A DNA stretch of 64,000 nt, taken from positions 98,021,796-98,085,795 of the forward strand of contig NC_081412.1 in assembly GCF_030272615.1 (NCBI RefSeq), written 5' to 3'. This document shows positions 47,201-59,126 of the stretch, in pieces. The position numbers and the translations under genes are program-made. The notes under the pieces are model-generated. The model ran no database searches. It saw nothing but the letters and a program-made list of their open reading frames with translations, and was not told the origin of the DNA. The first letter of the stretch is position 1. Each line of letters opens with the position of its first letter. Source of the stretch: Cryptomeria japonica. Taxonomy: Eukaryota; Streptophyta; Pinopsida; Cupressales; Cupressaceae.

Positions 47201-48411
47201 TGTCTTCACGAGAGGATGGGTGGGTCCACATGAGGCTTGGATGGGCCGGAAGCTCGGATTAGGTTGCCAGGGTAACCCAGTGTATGGGGTCGGAACCTAT
47301 GAAGACCTGCCATGGTAACCACACCAGGTTGTGTGATGACACCTGTCCCTACGTTCGCTAGTGTGTTGTCGTTTTGTCCTGTTAGGAGCACTTTTGTGGG
47401 TCGCCCTATTGTCTTTATCCTTGTGAGTACTTGGTTTCATGTTAGACCTTGGGTGGTGATGACTCAGTTTTGTGGATGCTCCATTGAACCTTTGTATTAG
47501 CTTTGATTATGTTCAGCTGGATCCTTTTCTTTTCAGGGATCGTTTATGTATTAATTGACCGATGCAGTCGCTTGTATATTGTTTATGTTTCGCTTTGATG
47601 GCAGGATTGTAATGGTGTAACCTCTTGTATTCTTAACTTTATTATTATCAGAGGGGTCTTGCAGTTGAGCAGACCTGGAGATGTAGCCCTTTAGGGGTGA
47701 ACTCCGAGATCATTATGGTGTTATGTGATGTTATTCTCTTATGTTTCCCTTATTCAACTTTATCATGTATGAATAGCTTATGTTAGAATGTAGGTGGATA
47801 AGATGGAATTAACTTTAAATGTTTATATGCAGTTCTTTCTTGAATGCCTTTTTGATCGAATGCATGAGTGGTTGAGATGAGATTTATCGTAGATGCGTGT
47901 ATGCAATCATCTTTTAAATGCAATGAATTGGAATATGAAAGAATGTAACTTAGAGTAATGGAATATATTCAGTTGTTGTTAAGGAAATTAAGTACGATTG
48001 AAAAGATCTCATATGTTTATGATGAAATTCTAGTGTGTTAGAATATTAGATGTATGGCTTGTATTTTAATGAAAAGCTTGAATGAAGATTATGAATAGAT
48101 CTTAATGGATGAATCTTTGCTTGTGATTTATATTTCCATCTTTTGAAAGAAATTATCCTAATTAAGAATTATCTCGTTATTAAGATAATCAGCTTATTGG
48201 ATTTATTGTGTGAGTTAAGTGAATTGTGAAATTTAAGTAATCTCGTTGGGAAACTCTTTAGGTGTTAGTTGATGTCTTCCGCTATGTAATCTGAATCTTT
48301 GATATCTTGTTGTATCTTAATGTGGTGTAACTTTTAAAAAAAAAAAAAATTATTGCACTCTATTCTTGTGTTTTGGCTTATCCCTTCGGGGTTTCCTAGC
48401 GGGGCATTACA
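44238..48411 (-). mobile_element. Unit B: coding-free LTR-like unit, 4.17 kb, nested in the Tat element
   Basis: On the minus strand it starts TGTAATGCCCCGCTAGG and ends GGCAGGGGTACTACA; flanks are tttaa and tataa, a TSD with one mismatch. The surrounding tandem repeat predicts an unbroken CCTGTATAAGAC, which confirms the site. Terminal 11 bp are inverted with two mismatches. No coding frame with a known domain. Best read as a solo LTR of a long-LTR element, related to unit A. Contains a 40-bp GC-rich repeat. Confidence 0.7.
45625..45865. repeat. GC-rich tandem repeat (40-bp period) in unit B
   Basis: Units begin CAGCAGCGCTCCCATGGG at 45685, 45725 and 45765, with a partial fourth. Each has two short hairpins (CCCATGGG, CCCTTTGGG). 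Flanking CCACGTGG palindromes occur at about 45636, 45653, 45831 and 45842. Frames on both strands here are produced by the repeat. Confidence 0.85.
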
Positions 48412-49780
48412 TATAAGACATAGATCAGAACGTCTAGTTTCAGGAAAGATACATCCTATATAAGACATGATAAAATCGATTAGGTTTGATTGATTGATTG
48501 AATTGATAAGGTTGATTAGATAAAGAACTGACAATTTGTTGATATCAAGTTGCAGAAAAATTTGGATATGTTGATGTTGATTCTGTTGAGAGAGATAGCA
48601 TAAGATTTTCGCTAGGTCAACAATATTTGGAGAGATATGAGTCATTAGTTTGATTGCGTATACACTTGTGATGATACCTTGATGATTCCTCCAATAGATT
48701 TAATCTTGGGTAAAAGGAGCATGCGAGATCCCATGCAATAATGAAATGCAAGCTAAATGCAAATGAAAATGCTGCGACCCGACTAGTCACTGGATTATTG
48801 TGTTTTATCATCATTGAGCTTTTGAAATGTGGGAAGTGAGTGCAAACATCGATGGTATAATTGAACCATGATGACCTGAACACTTATTTCCTGGATTTTG
48901 ATATAGCAAGTTAGCACAAGCATCAAGGTATAATTGAACCACGATGACCTGAGTGTTGCTTGCGTAAAATAGGCAGTATTAATCATTTCAATACGCAAAT
49001 CAGAAATGTCTTTAATGATACTCTAATGATCATGTCCCAAGACAAATTTTTACATATTAATGATTAATTTTCAGATAGCAGACAAGAAAAATATCACGTT
49101 CCTTCCTTGTTCCTCTAGTCAAAGACATCCTAGAGTCACTCAGAAATCATGATAGAGAAAATCAATATAGAAAAGTTGAACAATCATGTTAAAATCATTA
49201 TCCAAAATATATTATCCACTAAAAAGTGTGTGATGTGCTTAGATTGAATTTGTGATGGCTTGATAATTGATAGTTTGATCTCATGTTCAACATTGGATGT
49301 GTCTCAGTTTTTACTTGATAAGAGTTGTCTAATTGTTGATCTACTTGTTTGATTAAGCTCAAAATGATCAAGAGTTTTCCCCTAGCTAGGTGTAGGATTT
49401 TTCCCCAAGCCTAGAAACAAAGTCGGTATGGTATATCCAATGATTCAAACCATGGCAAGAAGCCACCTGGGATGTCTACATATGTACAAAGGCTTTATTA
49501 TGATCAGTGCTAATACAAAATAAATGAATGCAAGCGAAAAGATGCATGAACTAATAGATCGAAGAGCTAGCGGACAGATAGCGCCTGTTTGCTAGGTTTT
49601 CACCATCTGTTTTTATTGCACTTTTTCTCAAATTTTTGTTTTCACTATTTTTTTTTCTGCTTTTTCACTGTTTTTTATTTTTCTGATTTTTCACTTTTTG
49701 GGATTTTTTTGATTTTTCACTTTTTTTTTGGATTTTTTTTATTTTTCAAACATAAATTTTTTTCAGATGCATGCTATTTA
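48412..49780 (-). other. Tat 3' internal region, right of unit B
   Basis: No coding frame with a known domain. It contains two copies of a 76-bp block around GTATAATTGAACCA (48855 and 48930) and a T-rich low-complexity tract (about 49615-49760, TTTTTCACTTTTT-like units). Confidence 0.55.
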
Positions 49781-49849
49781 TAGGTTCCTTGAGTTGATCT
49801 TTGTCCTATGTTGATAGTTGATATGCTCCTGATCCAAATACTGTTGTGA

Positions 49850-51080
49850 CCACAAATGGACCTAACCAGTTTCATTCAAACTTTCCTTTCTTTTTTCAAT
49901 CTGCCTGGTTGCGTGGATTTTCCTTTAGTACTAGTTCTCCTACTTGAAAGACTCGTGGTTTAACCTTATGATTATAACTCTGGCACATTCTTTGTTGATA
50001 TACCTTTAACTGATCAAAGGCATTTTGTCTTCGTTCATAGATCAGTTCTAACTCTTGTAGTCTAGATACTCGTTGTTCTTCATCTGGGATGAGACCTTTT
50101 AATGATACTTGTAGAGAAGGTATCTCTACTTCTATTGGCAGTATTTCTTCTGATCCATAAACAAGAGAGAAAGGTGTGGCACCTATTGGTGTGCAGATAC
50201 GAGTACGATAGGCCCATAGAGAAAGGTTCAATTGGATATGCCAATCTCTTCCAACATCATTCACTGTCTTTTTGAGGATTTTCATAATAGTTTTGTTAGA
50301 TGCTTCTGCTTGCCTATTCCCTTGTGGATAGTAGGGTGTGGAGAATCTATGTTGGATCTTGAACTTCTCACATAGCTCCTGTACATCCTGATTTTTGAAT
50401 GATCACCCATTATCAGTGATAATGGTCATTGGTATTCCATAGCGACAAATGATGTAATTCAAGATAAATACAACAATTTGTTTACCTATGATATTTGTGG
50501 GATGTATGACCTCATTCCATTTTGTAAAATATTTTGTAGCTACCAGGATGAATTTGTGTCCATTAGATGAAGAAGGATTTATCTTTCCTACTAGATCAAG
50601 ACCCCATTGACAAAAAGGCCAAGATGTTGCTAAAGCATGAAGTTCTTGTGTTGGTGCATGAATCAAATTCCCATGGATCTGACATTGTTTGCATGTTCTA
50701 GCTATCTGAAAAGAATCTCGTTCCATAGTTGGCCAATAATAGCCCAAGCGTATGAGTTTTTTCAAAAGGGTAAGACCACTTGAATGAGTGCCACAAATAC
50801 TGTTATGGACTTCATGTAAGGCCTTCTCAGATTCTTCTTGTTCGAGACATCTTAAGAGAGTACCGTCTAGACCTCGTTTAAACAGGGTATCCGCGACGAG
50901 AGTAAAATGGGAAGATTGGCGAATAAAATTCCTCTTTTGGATCTTTGATAAATTAGGAGGTAGGGTATTATCTTTCAGGTATGTGTAAGTTTGCCCATAG
51001 CAGGAGGAATCATGCCCAACAAGGTGACAAATAGTTTGGGAATCCGGACAATTATGAGCAGGGTAAAATAATTCTTCCAC
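49850..51080 (-). pseudogene. Tat integrase, split by a stop
   Basis: Minus strand. An HHCC-type zinc finger region (HNSICGTHSS...CKQCQIHG) is followed by WGLDLVGKI with the first catalytic Asp and IITDNG with the second. A TGA at about 50400-50402 interrupts the core straight after TDNG. Beyond it, NRQAEASNK holds the catalytic Glu, and then WAYRTRICTPIGATPF and the GPF-type C-terminal part run to about 49850. All three catalytic residues are still visible, but the gene is broken. Integrase would join element DNA to host DNA in the nucleus. Confidence 0.82.
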
Positions 51081-51119
51081 CAAGAATTCATAATGTTGTT
51101 GATTTTCCTGTGTTTGAAG

Positions 51120-51530
51120 GAGAGAAGCAAGTGTAGCCATGACATCTGCTGCTTTGTTTTCATTCCTTGGAATATGTTGAAAAGTTATTTCTACAAAGTA
51201 CTTCTTGATATCATCAACTATCTTTTTATAAGGCATCAATTTTTTGTCTTTTGTTTGATAATCATCATTAATTTGATCACTGACGAGCTGAGAGTCTCCA
51301 AATACTTGTAGTTGTGTAACGTTCCATTCTATAGCCATTTTGATACCTATAACCAAAGCTTCATATTATGTTGTATTGTTGGTGCATGGAAATCTTAATT
51401 TGTATGCTTTTTGGATTGTATGACCTTGTGGTGTGATGAATAGAACACCTGCTCCTGATCTGTGTTGTGTATATGAACCATCAAAGTATAATTGCCATGT
51501 TTTTGTGGTGACTGTTAGGATATCAGCATC
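51120..51530 (-). pseudogene. Second (archaeal-like) RNase H of the Tat element
   Basis: A region reading YFDGSYTQHRSGAGV, then EALVIGIKMAIEW, QVFGDSQLVSDQIN and IPRNENKAADVMA. These are the spaced Asp/Glu/Asp/Asp motifs of a plant-type RNase H distinct from the RT-linked one. A stop lies just before the ATG at 51356. Its presence defines the Tat group. Confidence 0.75.
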
Positions 51531-51555
51531 GGGAAACTCAATCTATAAAGGATGA

Positions 51556-52212
51556 TCATCTTGAAGTGGTGTCTGCAATGACTTTTTCTTTAATAGCTTT
51601 TTTGTCAACATATTCAATATCAAACTCGCTTAAAATCATGATCCATTTTGCTAGTCGTACTGTCAATGTGGCCTTGCTAAGCAAATACTTCAGAGGATCG
51701 ATTTTAGCTATTAACTTGATGGAGTGAGATAGTAGATAGTGTCGTAATTTTTGAGAAGCAAAAACTACTGCTAAGCATGCTTTTTTTGTTGGTGAATAGT
51801 TGATCTCGTATCCCACTAGTGTTCTGTTGATGTAGTAGATAGCTCGTTCTTTTCCTTTATTGTTCTATTGTGCGAGCAAAACTCCTAGTGATGCTTCGGT
51901 AGTTGATACATAGAGTAATAATGGTTTTCCTGGAATTGGTGACATTAGAACGGGTGGTTGCATGAGATATGCCTTGATCTTGTTGAATGTGTCCTCACAT
52001 TGATGGTCCCATTTGAAATTAACATGTTTGTGCAATAGATGAGTAAATGGTTGACATTTATCTGCTAGTTGAGCCACAAATCTTTTGATTGACTGAAGTC
52101 TTCCTTGAAGTGATCTTAGTTGACTTATATTCTTGGGAGATGCTATTTCCATGATTGCTTTAACCTTAGCTAGATCTACTTCAATACCTCTAGCTGAAAT
52201 AATGTATCCCAA
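51556..52212 (-). pseudogene. RT-linked RNase H and RT thumb region of the Tat element
   Basis: Frames 51865-52212 and 51556-51816 read GYIISARGIEVDLAKVKAI (end of RT), then LLLYVSTTEASLGVLLAQ (RNase H first motif, with Asp lost to Thr), INYSPTKKACLAVVFA and YVDKKAIKEKVIADTTSR. A stop separates the two frames near 51862. Confidence 0.78.
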
Positions 52213-52872
52213 TAGCTTTCCTAAAGTTACACCAAAGGCACATTTCTTAGGATTTAGTCGTAGTTTCTACTGTTCTAACCTATCAAAGATCTTTTCCAGT
52301 ATCTCTATATGTTCTTCTCTATTTTATGATTTAGCCAAGATGTCATCCACATAGTCTTTCATGAATGTATGCGTCATGTCATGAAATATAGTTGTCATAG
52401 CTCTTTGATATGTAACACCGATGTTCTTTAGTCCAAAAGGCATGACGTTCCAGCAGAAAGTACCCCACGGACATGTGAAAGATATCTTTTCTTGATCTTC
52501 AAGTGCTATTTTGATCTGATTGTATCCGGAGAAACCATCCATTAGAGAAAACATGGAGTGTCCAGTAGTTAAATCTACAATGATGTCGATGTTAGGCAAA
52601 GGAAAGTCATCCTTTGGAAATGCGTTATTAAGATCTCTGAAGTTTGTACATATTCTGATGCTTTTATCTGGTTTTGAAACAGGAATGATGTTGGATACCC
52701 ATTGAGGATAAGCTATAGGTCTGATGAATCCGACATCTAATAATTTCTTTAGTTCTGCCTTGACTAGAAGAGTAAAATGAGGATGCATCTTCCGTAATTT
52801 TTGTTTAACTGGTTTGGCTTCTGGACTAACATTTAAGTGATGCATAATAAGCTCTGGATCTAACCCTGGCAT
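52213..52872 (-). pseudogene. Tat reverse transcriptase
   Basis: Minus strand, open from 52872 to 52324 (182 residues). Gypsy RT signatures in order: AELKKLLDVGFIRP, WVSNIIPVSKPDKSIRICTNFRDLN, DIIVDLTTGHSMFSLMDGFSGYNQI, FGLKNIGVTYQRAM and the active site YVDDILAKS. A TAA follows at once (about 52324) where NREEHIEIL should continue. Both active-site Asp residues are present. Confidence 0.85.
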
Positions 52873-52884
52873 GCCTACATAGGA

Positions 52885-54300
52885 CTAGGCAAAATTGATT
52901 TGTCGTTGTTTGAAGAATTCCACATATTGTTGCATTTCTTGCTCAAACAGAGAAGTTGTTGGATGAAAAATCTTTGGTTGTTCAGTTGTGCCAATGTTAA
53001 CTGCCTCTGTTGGTTTGATCAAAATGGATGACCTTTCTTGATAGTGCTCAGGTAAAGTGTCAAATATCCCATCTTCTGGCGCCTCAGGGAGGTTTTCACC
53101 ATTAGATGCGTCCTTTCTTTTTACTTTTTCCCGATCTAATGTTGCCAAGAAATGGTTTTCAGCATTAGACCTGATATTGTTTTCTTTATTTTTACTTTTG
53201 CGACTAGGAGATTTGGCACCCACTTGACTGGAAGATGTATTGCTGAAATTCCTGGTGAGAGTTGTTACAGGTTCAATTGCATTAATCTATATAGATATGG
53301 CATGGTCATTTGGAAAGGTATCAATGGCAGTATGTCTTTCATTTTCCCAATCAATAAGCTCAGGGTGGAGTAGAGGTAAGAGATCTTTGGGTTGGGATGT
53401 TTCAAGTATATCAAGGGTCATGATAGATGTATCAAAGTTTTCAATATGTATGTCAATGTCTAGAATGGTACTCTCATGAGAATGAACTTGCACAAGGAGT
53501 TCTTGATCATTCTCGGTTAAGTCCAAGTTAGCCGAATGTGATTCTAATTCAAGTGAACTAGTTCCTGACGTTTGTCCTGCATACGTGTGAACTACATCGA
53601 CTCCTACATCTCCTTCAAAGCAATTTTCTTTAGCTGATTCTTCAGAGTGATAGGAATCCCATTCCCATTCATTATAATTTGTATCACTTGCAGCCTGCAA
53701 TCTACATATTTGGTCATATAGCATTTCTTCCGCTTTTTTGGCTATATTTTTTTCTTCTTTCATATTCAACCTCTTCTGGACCGAGATTGAGTTTTGTCAA
53801 TCTTGCTATGAGCTCTCCTTGATTAATATTAGGTTCATGTTTGTTTTGATTGAGAGTCAATGCTTCTTGGGAGGCGCTTTTAGTTTGTTTCTCTTGTTGA
53901 TTTGAGGCTTGCTTCTTTTCCCATTTCATGTTTTCTTGTGCTTGTTGCTTAGCTGATTTTTCTTCCCTTTCAATTGCCAGTTGTTCTTGTCTGTTTTCAT
54001 ATTCCTCTTATTGTTGACTAAAAGATGTATCTTCTGGTAAAGTAACTTGTCCATACCCTAAGCCTATTTTGTCAATAGTCTGCTGAGTATGAGGCTGAAT
54101 AAGTTCTAAGATACCTTCTTTTCTTTTTCCTATAGGACCTGTTCTGGTGTATCCCATCCTTTGAAGAATGTTAAATCATTTTCCATATTTTTTTGTAGGT
54201 ATTCTGACATTGTTGACCTTTTATTGAACTTCTTCATCTTTGTATAGCCACTATAGCATATCTTTGTCTTTTTTTTCCTCTGATAAAGTTCCAACACTAA
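52885..54300 (-). pseudogene. Linker between protease and RT of the Tat element
   Basis: Several minus frames (52885-53223, 53287-53769, 53714-53929, 54130-54315) joined by shifts. Composition is Glu/Ser/Asn-rich and of low complexity with no known domain. Such acidic spacers occur in large Tat elements. Confidence 0.55.
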
Positions 54301-54430
54301 CAAATGCTCCATCAAATATCGGAAGATGTTTCACAATTGGTTGTTGTTTAGAGTTTGATGGTTTTCCAAAGGATTTAGGAGAGAGTGGTAATTGTGATAT
54401 TGAATATTCTTCATTCCATTGATCTCTTAG

Positions 54431-55260
54431 CTACATTTGTTTTTCCATACTTGATAAAATAGAGGCAAATGATTGTTCCTTGGATTGTGTGTTCGAAGAT
54501 GTTTCCTCCCTATTACGAGGAACAATGACTTCTTGAGCCATTTTTAGATTGCTGCAGTATTGAAATGGATTTGAATTTGCAGATATTGTGATTTCTTGTC
54601 CATTGTAGGGAAATTTGACACACTGATGATATGTTGATGGGATAGCTTGCAAGTCATGTATCCATGGTCTTCCCAGGAGTACATTATATGATAATTCGAA
54701 GTCTAGAACTTGGCATGTTGTGTCTTTCTGTAAAGGTCCCACTCTAATGGGTAGTATCACAATTCCCTTGGAGGAACGTTCTTCTTCATCATAGGATTTT
54801 TTGGTGATCCTTTTCCGGACATCAACTACATCTTCTGAATATCCTAAGGCATGAACAAGACTCAATGAACAAATATTTAGGCTAGCTCCACTATCTATTA
54901 GAACACGTTTAATGTGCGTTTTGTGAGTGAGGACTTAAATATGCAAAGGAGCATTGTGGGGATGTTGCAAGGATATGTTGTCTTCTTCAATGAATGATAA
55001 GCAGTAAGGGGTTGTGAGGTGTCCCACCATGGTTTGGAATTGATTGATATCAAGATCTTTGGATACTGTTGTATCAATTAATGCTCTTTCTAGAATTTCT
55101 TTGTGTGCAGGTGAAAGCTTTAAAAGTTATAAGATGGATATTTGTGTGGGTGTTTTCTGCAATTGCTCCACTGGATTGTATTGTTTTGCAGGGCATGATG
55201 CATTTGTTGTAGGACCCGGCAAAACAACTTTATCTTTGCTTCTTGTGATAGCATGAACAA
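54431..55260 (-). pseudogene. Tat aspartic protease
   Basis: The active site IDSGASLNI lies near 54880-54905 on the minus strand, before the ATG at 54865, followed by VLPIRVG and the NVLLGRPWIHDLQAIPST motif. Stops interrupt the upstream part. The protease would process the gag-pol polyprotein. Confidence 0.75.
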
Positions 55261-55487
55261 GTTCTTGATTTTCATTTATTTTTAACTACAATCACATTCA
55301 CCACATTGTCATATGTATGAGCGTAGTATACCTTCGCTTTACCCTTACCATTATTCATTGTTGATGATTCACCTTTCTCATAGTTTGGAAGCAGAGTTTT
55401 AAAAGTTGTATGAGATTCATTTGTTGTATGTCCATCCACAATTATTACTCAATTATCAATCAAATCTTATATGACATGTTTCAACTT

Positions 55488-57048
55488 CTAACAATTATCT
55501 GTGTGATGTCCTTTGTTTCGATGGAAATCGCAATACTGATTATCATTCCACCAAGGTGGTTTTATTTGAGGTTTGTAGTTCCTTTCTTCTAGTAAATTGA
55601 TCAATTTGTTTGTGAGAAGTATCTTTAATGTTGACCCTAGGGGTTCACCAATGTTTGTAAACTGTCTTCGAAAGAAATTTTTGATAGTTTCTCTTTGGTG
55701 ATTGTTGTTTTGTTGTGTCGTTGCTGAGTGAGTAGATAAATTAAAAACCGGTTGTTTTGGTTTCACATTGTTGTTATCTACTATTCCATCATTGACAACA
55801 TTTTGATTTCTATTCCAAAACTTTGGCTTATCATTGTGATTGTTGTTATTGTTGTTGTTAGGAGGATGGACTCCTTCTTTGTTTATTTTCAACTCACCTT
55901 TCTTTATCATGGCTTCCTCCATTTTGATTCCATTATCAATCATTTTTCCAAAACTTTGATTTCCTTGCATTTTTAAGGAATAACTCATTTGATCATTTAA
56001 GTTGTCGATGAATATGTTCATTTTTTCATACTCTGGCACTGTACGAGGATGCTGCAAAGCTAACCATCTCCATCATTGTAAAAATGTCATGAAAGGTTCT
56101 CCACTCTTTTGTTTGGCATTACATAGGTCTAGCATTGTTATTTCATGTTGTATGTTGTAAGAGTATTGTGAAACAAACTTATCCACCAACTCTGAAAATG
56201 ATTTGATTCCAGATGGAAGTTTGGAGAACCATTCCATAGCTAGTCTAGTTAAGCTTTTTGGAAATAGTCTCATTAAGTAGGTATCCTCATGTGCAAACTC
56301 CATACTCATTATGCAAAATTCTTGTATATGATCTTCAGGGTCAGTGCTTCCATCATATTTTTCATATCTAGGAGTTTCAAAACCTATAGGAAATGGTATC
56401 ATGTTTAGATTTATGTCGAATGGATAAGAGTAGATTTTCTTGAAGTGAGTATCGTCTAACATTTCCTCTTTGCATATCTTGAATTTGTGTTTGTAGTGTT
56501 TGTAGTTGTTGTGTGAGAGTTGTGATAGGATTATCAACATGATTTTTTCTTGCATAACCATGATTTTGTATTCTACGAGGATCTTGATCTCTTCTTGTGT
56601 CATCTCTAGTCCTTCTTGTATCTTCATTGAATTGAATGTTATTCAAAATTTCTACTTCATCTCTTTTGGGTATGTAAGTTTCTTCATTGGTTCTGGTGTT
56701 ACTAGGAATTGACATGTCATTCATTTTGAGACCAAAGATATCCTCATATTGTTCATTATTAGGAGGAGGATCACTTTTATTTTGTGTCAATTTGTTTACA
56801 TCAAAATCTTGGGGGAGTGTAGCATCAGATTTGGCTAACATTAGGAAATATATTTCTTTTTCTTCCTCCAATAATTTCTGCATAAACTTATCGAATTGAG
56901 AAACTTTTTTGATGTCTCTGATATTTTGTTTTGTTATTTCTTCTTCAACTTGTATTTCATTTTTATGTTCCATGATTATAGTTGTTTCCAATGTTTTGAT
57001 TTCAGTCTCTGTGATTCTTCGTCTTTGAGCTCTAGTTAGAATGGGCAT
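55488..57048 (-). pseudogene. Tat gag
   Basis: Starts at the ATG at 57048 (MPILTRAQRR...). N-terminal 200 residues are Glu/Asn/Arg-rich with an LTQQLQTLQTQIQDMQ coiled coil; a frameshift lies near 56475. The capsid domain then reads YEKYDGSTDPEDHIQEFC, AMEWFSKLPSGIKSFSELV and QYSYNIQHEITMLDLC. A TGA at about 56073 interrupts it. The final part has a Gln/Asn-rich stretch and a CDFHRNKGHHTDNC knuckle. Broken, but the whole order is clear. Confidence 0.82.
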
Positions 57049-59126
57049 ACACGTGTGTTAGATATTGTGCTAGAATTCGATTGTCCAAAAGTTGTTTTGA
57101 TAAGTGATCAATTGTCAATGTAAATGTGAGAGCGCGATATGACATGAAAAGATGAATCAAGTGTTTAAAAGTTTGCAAGTTTTTCGATCTTCGATTTAGG
57201 AGTGCAATGATGATGATTTGATAAAAATCTAGTCCAGTAGGAACGATATATCCTACGATGTGGGACAAGATTATCCTGACCAAACGTTTCAGTTTCGTGA
57301 TAAAGGATGATAGATCCCGATGAGAAACTATGTTTGAGTGATCAGTTTACCAAAAAGGGTGATAATGCACTTTGAGATGTTTAGATCTTGAACTTGTTGA
57401 GGGTGAGCACTTGAAAATCTTGAGGTGTTTATCTTCTAGAGTCTGATTTTGACGGATGATAACTTGACCAAGCGAACCAAGGAGACAATACAAGCACAGA
57501 ATGATAGAGAACCGATATTTATGATTACTGCAAATTGATCAAGCAGAAATGACAGATCCGAAAAAGTCATGCAAAGTGGCAACTCTGGACTAATAAAAAC
57601 GGAGACTCGTATGACAAAATACAACCCCAAACAACAAGAGATACAAGACCAAACGACAAATCAAAAATTTCATATAAAAAGGCTCAGTTTTGTATGACAT
57701 TTTTTTCTGAACCATACGACAAAAGATTAACCTCATACGACAAATCACCAGACAATACGATAGAGAACCTAACTCGTACGATAGATAATAGAGCAAAGAT
57801 TTAAAAAAAATGTTTGTTTTGCCGAATTTCAATTAGTGAATTTTGATGTTTTATTTGTGTTTTCCAATTTTAGATGTCTAATTTTTCAATTTAGGGATGA
57901 ATACACAGCAAACACATGATGTGATAAGTGACTCCAAGCATGCTAAACCTTGAGGAAATTGGCTGAGGAGAGAAAACCTTTACTTGCAAACTTAGGTACA
58001 CACCCAATAGCTAATCAGAACACGGTCGCTGAGTCTCACGCAATGGATTCTCAATGCCATATTATCTGACTCCAAACGCTAATGGGGGAATGATATGGCA
58101 AGTGTCTTGGAAGAGTTACTATCTCTCTTGCACAAAGATTATCACCCTTTCAGAGGTGAATTGGGTAGCTTCTAATTTAACCAGAACTAGTAAGGGATCC
58201 GTTCGGCGCATCAGGGTATAATACTCAATTAAGAGGTCTCCCAGCCTTGAAAACCAAGGTTCGATATACCCGAAGGTACGAAGGAGAGCTATTCTCGAGC
58301 ATTGCCATTGACTTGATTTTCATCAAATCACATTTATTTTATAGTGGGTTGGATTACTTGGCGTTAGTCATTCCCACTTAGGTCATTCCCCTCTCACCGG
58401 CCTTAATGGCTAAGAGTTATTAGCTCCTTGGGAGGGTAGGCCCGCTAAAGATATGCACTAATGAAAGCAAATGATGAGTCTAGCTTTCTGATCACCTAAG
58501 AAAGGTGAGAGCATACTCGCCTATCATCAAAAACACAAAGTACATGATTGTTCATTTCCTTTAGCAAAAGACAAGTGTGCCTAGAAAAATTTAAGAAATA
58601 CACAAAGTTTTGTTGAATTCCTTTAGGCAACCTGCAAAATAGACGCATTAGTAGTCATGATGTGTTTTTATGCAATGATCCTTTGACAAGCGTAATCTTC
58701 AACAAATCGTCCAGCAAAAACCAGTTAGGTTGTCAAAAAGCTCACAAATAGACCAGGGTTAGCATTAGTAGTAATCAATTAAAGCATTAAACCCTAAAAA
58801 TATGGTCAATTTTAAAAACACAGAGGCAGAGTGTCGTACAACAAAACTTTTGATCTCGTGCAAAGGCAAAAACATGCTCGTACGACTGAGAATTGAGCTA
58901 GTACAACAGAGAAGTGACTTTCATACTAGATCATAAATCAGTTCATACGATAGAGAAATGATCTAGTACGAGTCAGGATGAAATGTCATCCCTGATCACA
59001 AAGGAGCTCGTGCAAGCCAGAAAAGGAACTCATACGAGTTTCTGATTCTGTCCCGAGCAGATATGCATGTTGATGAAGCTTGAGAGGCCAAAAATGATAA
59101 TTTCGGCCCCACAGTGGGTGACAAAA
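57049..59126 (-). other. Tat 5' leader with recurring TCGTACGA-type motif
   Basis: About 2.1 kb between the 5' LTR and gag with no gene. Two clusters (57600-57790 and 58830-59045) contain at least 13 variants of CTCGTACGACAGAG. Next to the LTR, on the minus strand, CCCACTGTGGGGCCGAAATT may include the primer site, but I cannot assign a tRNA. Confidence 0.6.

Noticed and set aside
50403-57048. Endogenous pararetrovirus (caulimovirus-type) origin for the RT region
   Set aside because: An integrase, LTRs, a TSD and a second RNase H of Tat type are present; no movement protein frame seen.
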